A stretch of 64,000 nt of DNA from Mauremys mutica (lineage: Eukaryota; Chordata; Testudines; Geoemydidae): positions 9,575,501 to 9,639,500 of the forward strand of contig NC_059084.1 in the NCBI RefSeq assembly GCF_020497125.1, written 5' to 3'. Positions 56,105-64,000 of this stretch are shown piece by piece. Below the pieces are notes generated by a model. It was not told where the DNA came from. It worked only from the letters and a program-made list of their open reading frames with translations, and did no database searches. Made by a program: the position numbers and the translations under genes. Each line of letters starts with the position of its first letter. The stretch's first letter is position 1.

Positions 56105-59100
56105 CTGCCCCATAATACATCTGTGATAAGCAGCTATTGTACTCAGAAGTAGCTTTTCCCCCCTAAAGATAAAAGACTTGCTTTATACAATTTTTCCTAA
56201 AAAGGCTGTTGGCATATTAGTTGAAAAGCCAACAACTGACTGAACCAAGCTCAGTATAATGTCATCATTTATACTTAGCTTCGGAAACATGTGTACTGGG
56301 ATTGAAGTTACTTTACTCCCACAGGGGTAACACTCTATTTTAAGTGCCCATTAACTAATCCTAAACAGCAGTGGAAAATCAGTGGAAATACATGTGATAG
56401 CCACATGAATACCAAGTGAATTCATGAAGATCGCTGCTGAATACAAAATTATTTCACTATAATAGGGACACTTGAACTAAAATGTTGCTGAAGAAGTAGC
56501 TAGTCATAAAAAATAAGTATCCTTTGATAAGATTTCTTTGATGACATACTGCTATATTCCAGGGGTGGATCTGCAGTTATGTTATAAACCCTATTTTCAG
56601 GGACTTATAATTTGGCTGTTAAAACTGGCTCCACACAGGCAAAAACTTGGCAGTAATACATTTGTGGCCTGGGAGCAAATTTTGTTTTAATAGAATTTTT
56701 TTTCTAATGGCCATTTTAAAACTAAAATGCTGCATAAAATATGAAGACTCCAGGTGCATTTTGTGCAATTAATGCATAATTGTTTTGGTTTTAAAATGAA
56801 ATATGAGGAGGTTTTTTTGAAATATTTGTTACTGCTTATTTACACTAAAGCTGTGTCAGTGAGATTTTCAGTAACGGCCTGCTTCTGTTCCCATTGAAGT
56901 CAATGAAAGCAGAGTGTGACCCTAAGAGTCTTAGTACACAAACTAATGGCCAGATCCTATCTATTTACTTCTATAGCCCTCAACACTGCATCATCTGAGT
57001 GACTGTCCATTAATGGTCCTCAGCTCCCACTGGTTTAGGAACCTATATTAAATCTGCATATAGGAATCCATGGCTCGACTTTCAGAAGTACTGAGCTCTC
57101 CCATCTCGCAGTAAAGTTAAATCAGGCTACTGCTTGTTTTAAACAAGTGCTGAGTTAGGAATATAAATGCCAATGCAGGTGCCTAATTGTAGGCACTAAA
57201 ACTTGAAAATGTGGTTCTCAATCAATAGAAATTGCGGGTGCACTGTGTCTTGAAGGATCAGATCTAGCTGAGTACTCATGCAATGAGTCCATTGACCCTA
57301 TGTGGAAGCCAGAACTCCATCACTGCGCTAACTGTGTAGGGAATGAGAGAGAGAGAGAGAATATAAGCAGAAAAAGAATGGGCCCATGCTCCATGTCCTG
57401 GAAGAGTGTACATGGTGCAGTTATTGACTATATTCATCCTGGAATATAATGCATAGACCAGATGATAAATACATTAGACACGGTAGCTAAATAACACATT
57501 GATTTATAACAGGAGTACTTGTGGCACCTTAGATTTAGGAGTTTCTTTAACAGGATGGTTGGGGTTTTCCATTAACCCACCCTGTTATCTGATCTTGGAA
57601 CCCTCAAGGAGGTTCTGACTGATTCCTGTTGGCATGCTGTAATTCATAAATGTCACCCTGGACACAAACCAGCTGAAATAACTGTATGGACACTGAGAAC
57701 TAGACTCTGGCATGGAGAGGTCTCCGCAGGGAATTCCAAGTGATAGCCAGGTTTAGGATGTGGCTTATGTCGTCTTTGTTGTTTAGTTGTGGCAATCCTA
57801 TTTATTTAGTTCTTGAGTGATGTAGACTGAGGAGCACTTTGTCCATTCAGATTTACTTATCGCTAAGTCTTATATAAATGCTCCATGCCTACAGGAAATG
57901 GTCAGGGCCATGACTATTCTGATATTGCATTGGAATGTGCCTTAGAAAACCGGTTTGGTTAACAAATCGTTGACAATATGCTGATGTGTATTCAAACTGA
58001 TTCTTAATATGGGGAGCTCTTTGGCTGACTTTAAACAGAAGGAAACTGTTGGAAAGAGACAACAGAGTATCGACCAATTTTATTTGAGGGTAGCACATTA
58101 AGTGCTATTAAAGGACATTTTAAGTCCTGTTTTGCACACCCATTTTTTACATATGTAACCGGTTGTGCTCACAAAGGATGGCATGCACCTGCAAATCAAG
58201 CACCTGATTTAGGTGCACAAATATAGGCTTTGCTCAAAAAAAAAATAAAAAATAAAAAATTAAGGTTTGCTATTAGGAGGTCAGACAGTTCTGCTCCAAA
58301 AAGTGGTCTGGCAAAACCAAGAACACCTCAAAGCTGACTGAAGATATTACTCTATAAAAGGAATATGTGTATCATTAGTAAAAATGGGCTTCCTTTACAA
58401 AACCGCAAATAAGATGTGGCTGGGGATTTGGTTTGGCCTGCGTTATCCATAGATTCACATCCCAAGTAGAGGGCTGTTTGGCAGAAATGGATGAGGATTG
58501 GGCTACAAAAGTATGGCCAGTAGGTAAGGAGAGGCAATGTCTTTTCCTTAAGAGTTTGATGTATTCTGTTCAGTGACAGTGACTGACACCTCCTGCTGGT
58601 TAACAGAGTCAAATCTTTTGTTTAGAGAATTCTCTACTTCGCTATTTATGTTATTTCTTTCATTTTATTTTTCTGCCTCAGGATGGAGATGGAAGATATT
58701 CTGCGGGCCTTTTCAGGGTCTTTTGTTTATTATTATGGCAAGCCAGATAGGATTGTAAAATTAAACAGTAAATTGGGCTGTTACAGGTTTGATCTGTAGG
58801 AAGCCCATTTTAATCTGCAGCTTCTGAACAATTGGGAATCAAGCCAATGGGCCAGATTTTCAAACAAGCTAGAGGAACAATTGTGATAGAACTTTGCACG
58901 AATAATTGTAAACCTAAGGTATTCAGAAAATCAGACACAAAATATACTGATAAGAAGCATCTCTAGTTCTGTGTGCCAATGGTCTGACAAATGAAACACA
59001 AAGCAAAGCTGCATTTCTTAACCTTTCTAATTATATCTACCTGTTTCGCTGAAGGATTTTTGGAGAGGGGCTAGTATCCAAGGTTTCTTGATCATGCATA

Positions 59101-59365
59101 AGATCACTTGAGTGTCCATACTGACCAGGCTCTGGAAGACTTGGCCTGCTAGTAGCAGCTTTGGTTTCCCCTGCCAAAGTAGAGTCAGATATTTGCAGGT
59201 GGTGTGCATCAGCAAAGGCTGCCTGGTTCCCTTGTAGACTTGCACAATGACCTTCCCTCAGCTATTGAATGGTTGACATTTATACTAACACGCTTGACTT
59301 GAATGTCTATGTAAATGAAGTCACAATAAAGAAAGTCTACATGGATAGAAAAGAATTGTTGTCTA
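56105..59365. other. Long mostly unique AT-rich stretch
   Basis: Includes a diverged foldback trace at 56865-56935 (CCCATTGAAGTCAATGAAAG), a (GA)n run near 57346-57360 and an A-rich tract at 58230-58261. A 27-bp fragment at 57507-57533 (AACAGGAGTACTTGTGGCAC) matches the inner part of the Penelope-like repeats. No gene recognised. Confidence 0.4.
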
Positions 59366-59378
59366 TGACAGTCTAAAT

Positions 59379-59424
59379 GTATCCGACGAAGTGGATATTC
59401 ACCCACGAACGCTCATGCTCCAAA
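59379..59424 (+). ncRNA. Hammerhead ribozyme-like motif, decayed
   Basis: Core CCGACGA (59383-59389), stem II GTGG...CCAC, GAAC for GAAA (59407-59410), GCTC, then ATGCT. The 5' strand of stem I is not part of the element; flanking GTAT from the target duplication could pair with ATGC through one wobble. U4 to C and A15.1 to C predict no activity. Confidence 0.45.
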
Positions 59425-59467
59425 ACGTCTGTTAGTCTATAAGCTGCCACAGGATTCTTTGCTGCTT
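59383..59467 (+). mobile_element. Penelope-like repeat, copy 3, 85 bp
   Basis: It starts exactly at the ribozyme core (CCGACGAAGTGG) and runs through AACGTCTGTTAGTCTATAAG, CTGCCACAGGATTCTTTGCT to GCTT, where it stops short of the TAGCCGTG terminus seen in copies 1 and 2. Clean 13-bp duplications show it is a complete insertion, truncated at both ends relative to the family. Confidence 0.7.
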
Positions 59468-59484
59468 AGTCTAAATGTATTTAT

Positions 59485-60400
59485 TTAGACTTACAGAAAT
59501 CCTGAAAAGGGCACCCGATCTTCTAGTAGCAGCTCAGAGTCCAACTAGGCCGCTAGATTGTGAACCTGACCAAAAAAGATAGATGCACACCATCAATCAA
59601 AAGGGCAGCAATAATTCTTGCATGATGCTCCAGTTGCTTTTCCCAGCCAACTAATCTCACTTTAGCCTTGTCTGGATTGAGATTCATCCAGCTAGCTCTC
59701 CTCTATGCCCCAATCTCACCCAGACACTGATTAAAATCATTGTTTTGGCTTGATGAACCTGCTTTCAAACTGAGGTTGATATTCCAGATAAAAGATTTCA
59801 TGTTCCTGTAGATCAAGATTTTGACAATTCAGGAGCATCAATGGAGCAACTAGAAAGTGACTCAATGCAATGACATCTGTACTCAATTTATGTCACTTAT
59901 GAAAAGGGATATGTATAAATCTGGTAGATTACAGGTTTAAAGATTTTTCTTTGTAGCAAGAATATGTATTAAATTCACTTTCTTGTTCTCCAGGACTCAG
60001 AGGAGGACTTTATTAATGTCACTTAGACATGAGAATATTACTATTTAGCTGGTTTATTAGTAGAGAACAATGTACATGGGAACAGAGCCCAAAGATCACT
60101 TGAAATAATTAAAAAGAGCAAAACATTCTTAATACCTCAGTGATCACAAAGGCATTTAGTTAGGTATTTTGCTTAAAAATTTATCAGAGCATTAACACTT
60201 CCTGTGGTCTCCAGCTATAATACCATCTACAACTCTGATGATGATTATTATTGTTATACACGTTTATACTCTTCCTTTCACTATAGAACTGAGGAACCAT
60301 TGACAAAATTAAAATTCAAGCTAGGATATTGTCCCAAAATGGGGACTGTTCCTTGGGGCTGAGAAACTTCCAGCGTGGACACCAGTTTCCAAGAGCAATT
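59485..60400. other. Unique AT-rich DNA
   Basis: No features recognised. Confidence 0.35.
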
Positions 60401-60412
60401 TAAAGAGTATGT

Positions 60413-60685
60413 CAGGGGCGGCTCTAGCCATTTCACCGCCCCAAGCATGGCGGCACGCTGCAGGGGGCACTCTGCCGGTCGACGGTCCCACGGCTCCGGT
60501 GGACCTCCCGCAGACGTGCCTGCGGATGCTCCACCGAAGTCGTGGGACCAGCGGACCCTCCGCAGGCACGTCTGTGGGAGGTCCACCGGAGCCGCCAGCC
60601 GCCCACCCGGCGATTGGCAGAGCGCCCCCCACGGCATGCCGCCCCAAGCACGCGCTTGGCGTGCTGGTGCCTGGAGCCGCCCCTG
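60413..60685. mobile_element. Non-autonomous hAT-type element (GGCGGCTC family), copy 3
   Basis: Ends CAGGGGCGGCTCTAGCC and, inverted, CAGGGGCGGCTCCAGGCAC, flanked by AGTATGT (60406-60412 and 60686-60692; 7 identical bases of an expected 8). The interior has a strong inverted repeat: GGTGGACCTCCCGCAGACGT is mirrored by ACGTCTGTGGGAGGTCCACC. CpG-rich; all frames are shadows, including the 197-codon minus frame. Confidence 0.9.
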
Positions 60686-60699
60686 AGTATGTAATGGAA

Positions 60700-60985
60700 A
60701 ATGAAACTTGCAATGTGATCTAAGAGTGGGAAGAACTGCACTCTGCCAGCTGATCTGTGGGGATGATTTCCATAATGCACAACCAACCATCTCGCCTCGA
60801 CCCCCTGCACATTTAACCCTAGATTTCACACCGTTACTTAGGTCTTGAGTCATTCCTTTACTATTTTCACTCACTTGGTGCAGTGCAGGAAAGCAAACCT
60901 ATAGAAGGGATGACCTTTGGTCAAGATTTTTAGAAATAGGTACTGAAGTGGGTCTCCTGGGGTAGAATGTACAAAAATGCCTTTG
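60700..60985. other. Unique non-coding DNA
   Basis: Nothing recognised. Confidence 0.35.
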
Positions 60986-60992
60986 TGACTTA

Positions 60993-61286
60993 GGCCTGGT
61001 CTACACTAGGGGGGGGGTCGAACTAAGGTACGCAACTTCAGCTACGCGAATAGCGTAGCTGAAGTCGAACTACCTTAGTTCGAACTACTTACCCGTCCTC
61101 ACGGCGCGGGATCGAAGTCCGCGGCTCCCCCGTCGACTCCGCCACCGCTATTCGCGGTGGTGGAGTTCCGGAGTCGACGGGAGCGCGTTCGGAGTTCGAT
61201 ATATCGCATCTAGATGAGACGCGATATATCGAAGTCCGAGAAGTCGATTGCTACCCGCCGATCCAGCGGGTAGTATGGACGTACCC
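60993..61286. mobile_element. Harbinger-like non-autonomous element with serial hairpins
   Basis: TTA at 60990-60992 and 61287-61289 flanks ends GGCCTGGTCTACACTAG and, inverted, GGGTACGTCCATACTACCC. The interior is CpG-rich and made of successive hairpins: CTTCAGCTACGCGAATAGCG/TAGCTGAAG, CGACTCCGCCACCGC.../GCGGTGGTGGAGT...GAGTCG, TTCGATATATCGC/GCGATATATCGAA and CTACCCGCCG/CGGGTAG. A TTA duplication fits the PIF/Harbinger superfamily. The many intact CpGs suggest recent arrival or low methylation decay. Confidence 0.75.
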
Positions 61287-61439
61287 TTAAGAGTGCAAGT
61301 CCTAGATTGAAAGTCAGTGCTTATTTGCTTAATACACTACTGGAAGGTGTTCCGATACCACAGTGATAAGTGCACTCTAAGAACCTATATAGAATAGAAT
61401 AGAATGTGGGAGCCTGTCTCAGTGGTTTTATTTTTAAAA

Positions 61440-61885
61440 AGTGCTGAGTAGAGCCGTGTGGAGGACAGAAATTTTGTTTTGTGAGGGATTGAGATTTTCA
61501 CATTTGTTTTCATTTAACTTGAAAATTTCAAAGGTTTCCATAAAAGAACATTTTAAAAAATCATTTTAGGTTTATGAAAATGTTTTTTTCAACAAAAATG
61601 TTTTGATTTTACCTTTTAATTATATTTTAATCATATTTAATCATATATATGATTAAATATGATTAAAATATAAATCAAAATGAAAAATCAAAATGTTTCA
61701 TTCCAAGAAATAAAAACGGGACTTTTTGACAATCAGAACTTTTTTCAGTTTTTCTCCTAAATGAAATTGCAGCAAATTCAATGTGATTTTGCCAATTGCT
61801 TTGACTTTGACACCCTTTCACACAAGTGTATTCTCCAGTTTTCTGCCAAAGTTTTTCCAACCAGTCCCAGTGCTGAGCACTCAGC
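61440..61885. repeat. AT-rich dispersed repeat containing a perfect 52-bp palindrome
   Basis: TTTTGATTTT, GAAAATTTCAAAGG and AAATCAAAATG phrases mark the family also seen at 35335-35695. At its centre, 61621-61646 and 61647-61672 are exact inverted copies with no spacer, and weaker mirrored sequence continues for some 25 bp on each side. Confidence 0.6.
61621..61672. repeat. Perfect 52-bp palindrome
   Basis: Two 26-bp arms, AT-rich with internal ATTTAATCATAT units, are exact inverted copies and directly abut. It could extrude as a cruciform. Confidence 0.95.
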
Positions 61886-61904
61886 ATATCTAATTGAAGT
61901 CAGT

Positions 61905-62105
61905 GGCTAGGATTTTCAAATGGACATAGAAGAGTTAGGTGACCAGCTCCCATTGAAAAGTAATGTGAGTTAAGCACCTATGTCCCCCAGGTGCCTTTAA
62001 GAATTTCAGCCAAAGGAAGTTATTGGGTGCGCAGCACTTCTGAAAAAGCAGGACTCTGAATTAGGCATTTAAATAGATCTCCTAGTTGCCTAACTTTAGA
62101 CCCCT
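61905..62105. repeat. Foldback repeat, GGATTTTCAAATGG type
   Basis: GGATTTTCAAATGGACATAG, AGTTAGGTGACCAGCTCCC, GGTGCGCAGCACTTCTGAAAA and TTGCCTAACTTTAGACCCC identify two abutting units of the family at 7000 and 48605. Confidence 0.5.
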
Positions 62106-62109
62106 CATT

Positions 62110-62440
62110 GTTTAAAACCTTGGCCTCTATCTGTTTCTCCCACTGTCTTCCTTTAAATCCCTCCTTAAAACTCTTCTCTGCCTACAAAAAATTTGACACA
62201 GCCTAGGGAGCTAGTGTTCTGAGACGGCTGCTATTCATGCTGACCAGTACCAGCTCATTGCTTTCATTTGCTTCCCACATCTGTTCGTTGTATCCAACTG
62301 TCATATTGTCTTAGATATAAACTCCTTGAGCCAATAACTGTCTTTTTGTTCTGTTTGCACAACACCTAGCAACCAGGGGGCCTGACCTATGAATGGCCTG
62401 GCCTATGAATGGCCTACTGCAGTACAAATAATACATAATT
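62110..62440 (+). mobile_element. L2-clade LINE, ORF2 end plus 3' UTR
   Basis: CCTTTAAATCCCTCCTTAAA and ACTCTTCTCTGCCTAC (degraded coding end) are followed by TAAACTCCTTGAGCCAATAA, CTGTCTTTTTGTTCTG, CACAACACCTAGCAACCAGG, GGCCTGACC and TACAAATAATACATAA. CCTATGAATGGCCTGG is tandemly repeated at 62388-62419. Confidence 0.75.
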
Positions 62441-62444
62441 TACA

Positions 62445-63885
62445 TTGATCACGCTTTGTGTTTTGTGGAGACCCTCTCACCATAACGAGTGTGCAAGAAA
62501 TCCATTACCAGTTCTTCCTACCTGTGTGAGCAGGTGTTCTTCTGGATTATCTGTCAGTGCTTCTTTCTCTGAGCACTAAGCCACAGCTGACCTAAGATGG
62601 TGAGTGAAACATTTACCCTGAAAAAGGCAGTGTCTCCTTTTGACAGCTTTCCTGGCTGCCATATTCTCACACATCACATTTCAGCATGTGCATTCTTTAC
62701 ATTTCAGATAAATAAATATATTTCAGCAATCTTACTTGCACTTTACCATTTTAAGAGATTTCTGTGCATTAAAACCACTGTCTGGCTCAAACATTGTTAA
62801 CAGCTTCTTTCTATGGCCTCATAAGCACTAGCTGGACAATTAAGAATTTTTGTTGTTGTTGTTTATAGAGAACAATGATTTACTGATTCCATTCTCCTCT
62901 TTATACTGTATGTGAATATATTGCATGTGGTGCATTTTCTATAATAAAATTACCACATTGCTGTCAAACCAATTGTTTTATTCAGTCATTCTATAACACA
63001 ACTCCTTTTATTTTCTCTACTCATTTTTTAATTCAGGTGGAAATAGATATACATCCTAAACAATTAGAAACAGGAGAAACCAGATTGTGACTGAACTGAA
63101 CAGTCTAAATTCTTTTGCATTCTTAGGCACAGCCAAAACAGACTAAAAGAAACACAGTTGCCACATATTTATGATAAGTGTCATGAAAATGCTGTCCATC
63201 CTCATCTCATTGCTCAATCGTACAAGGTGCTAAGCTGCTAATTCTGGTTACTTGCAGCACTACTTAAGACAGATTGGAGAAGAACCTAGCAGAACAGGGT
63301 CTGTATTCACCAAGGCTCTGAATCAAACCCCTGGAAGTGAATGGAAGGATTATGTTATGTTAGTTAATTAGTTAAAATGTGTTCGCTAATATTATGTGAT
63401 GCCCCATGTGCGTTGTCAGCATGGAGATAAGACCTGGGATCTGTAGCTAAAAGCATAAATCTTTACTGCCATCTCTGTTAGGCAAGGCTGTAACAGGCTC
63501 ATTAACCTCTCTATGTGACTCAGCCAACACTAGGGGTGGACAGAATGCTACTCTGAGTAAGCATGAGTCACCCTAACATGTTTTAAAACATGACTGTTTA
63601 TCCTAATGTAGACATGAGCTGAGTGGCAGGAGAGTCTCTCAGTGGCCACTCCTGAAGTTATTGCTCCCCATCACTACTGCTACTTCAAGCCCATAGAGGG
63701 CTTTCTACTGCCCCAAATCTCAGCAATCCTGAGGAACAGGGAAGCTCTGTGAAGCACAGGACCACGTTGCACAGACAGTGTAGAACCCAGAATTGACACT
63801 CGGAATTCAGAGCTATACATGGCCTCTCCTCAGGCCTAAGTATTGGTGCAACATGTGCAGAGAATGAGAAATACTTCTTACATTG
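62445..63885. other. Unique AT-rich DNA
   Basis: No gene, RNA or repeat recognised. Confidence 0.35.
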
Positions 63886-63891
63886 CATTCT

Positions 63892-64000
63892 TTGGTACTA
63901 GTCAATATTTGTATTAATGACTTGGATAACAGAGTGGAGAGTATGCTTATAAAATTTGTGGATGACATCAAGCTGGGAGAAGTTGCAAGCACTTTGAAGA
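63892..64000 (+). pseudogene. CR1 LINE RT fragment running off the window
   Basis: From about 63913 the plus strand reads INDLDNRVESMLIKFVDDIK then LGEVASTL, the catalytic (F/Y)xDD box region of CR1 reverse transcriptase. It aligns with [20 protein letters not shown] of the minus-strand copy near 39235. The box is FVDD here rather than FADD. The frame is open to the window end. The copy starts abruptly near 63892, so it is 5' truncated; its 3' part lies outside. Confidence 0.85.

Larger units (their letters stand above)
59370..59480. repeat. 13-bp target-site duplication around ribozyme repeat copy 3
   Basis: AGTCTAAATGTAT at 59370-59382 is repeated identically at 59468-59480. Confidence 0.9.

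Noticed and set aside
60281..60874. 197-codon minus frame
   Set aside because: It spans the GC-rich hAT-type element at 60413-60685 and its flanks; length is due to GC composition, and no protein motif is present.
1..64000. CRISPR arrays, operons, tRNA or rRNA genes
   Set aside because: No regularly spaced identical repeats, no bacterial-type gene packing and no cloverleaf or rRNA sequence was recognised; repeat content is vertebrate.

Overview
This window looks like intergenic or deep intronic DNA from a reptile nuclear genome, most likely a turtle, with a crocodilian as second choice. It is AT-rich, has no bacterial gene organisation, and no open frame in it reads like a conserved cellular exon. 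The repeat content drives the call. CR1 and L2-clade LINEs, MIR SINEs and many short non-autonomous DNA transposons (hAT-like with 8-bp target duplications, Harbinger-like with TTA) sit beside a repeat family ending in TAGCCGTGTTAGTCTG, which I know as very abundant in turtles. No mammalian L1 or Alu is visible. The species call is inference.

Layout. 1-5.5 kb: unique AT-rich DNA, a CR1 fragment with a ribozyme-bearing repeat abutting it (1.6-2.1 kb), a CR1 3' end and L2 pieces. 5.5-6.3 kb: an unidentified 155-codon frame and a GC-rich hAT-type element. 6.3-20 kb: MIR/L2 fragments, short foldback repeats, a Harbinger-like element (14 kb), a ribozyme-bearing repeat with an 11-bp target duplication (17.1 kb), an inverted pair of a related repeat (18.5-18.7 kb) and a CR1 3' end (19.2 kb). 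19.9-20.6 kb: a hAT-type element with a second hAT-type element inside it. 20.6-37 kb: mostly unique sequence with possible conserved non-coding stretches and scattered old repeats. 37.4-40.6 kb: a hAT-type element, then a 2.2-kb CR1 on the minus strand whose reverse transcriptase frame is interrupted by another hAT-type element. 41-55 kb: more hAT-type elements, CR1, MIR and L2 pieces, and a 333-bp foldback hAT-type element. 55-64 kb: ribozyme-repeat fragments, a GC-rich hAT-type element, a hairpin-rich Harbinger-like element, a perfect 52-bp palindrome, an L2 3' end and the start of a CR1 that runs off the window.

Nothing here forms a cellular pathway. The functional story is one of mobile elements: autonomous CR1/L2 machinery (all copies here are broken) and families of short elements that must have been moved by enzymes encoded elsewhere. 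The most interesting signal is that two related repeat families, seen at 1956-2078, 17075-17255, 18512-18728 and 59383-59467, carry the nucleotide pattern of a minimal hammerhead ribozyme, as described for Penelope-like retroelements. The copy at 17 kb keeps every core nucleotide I can check.
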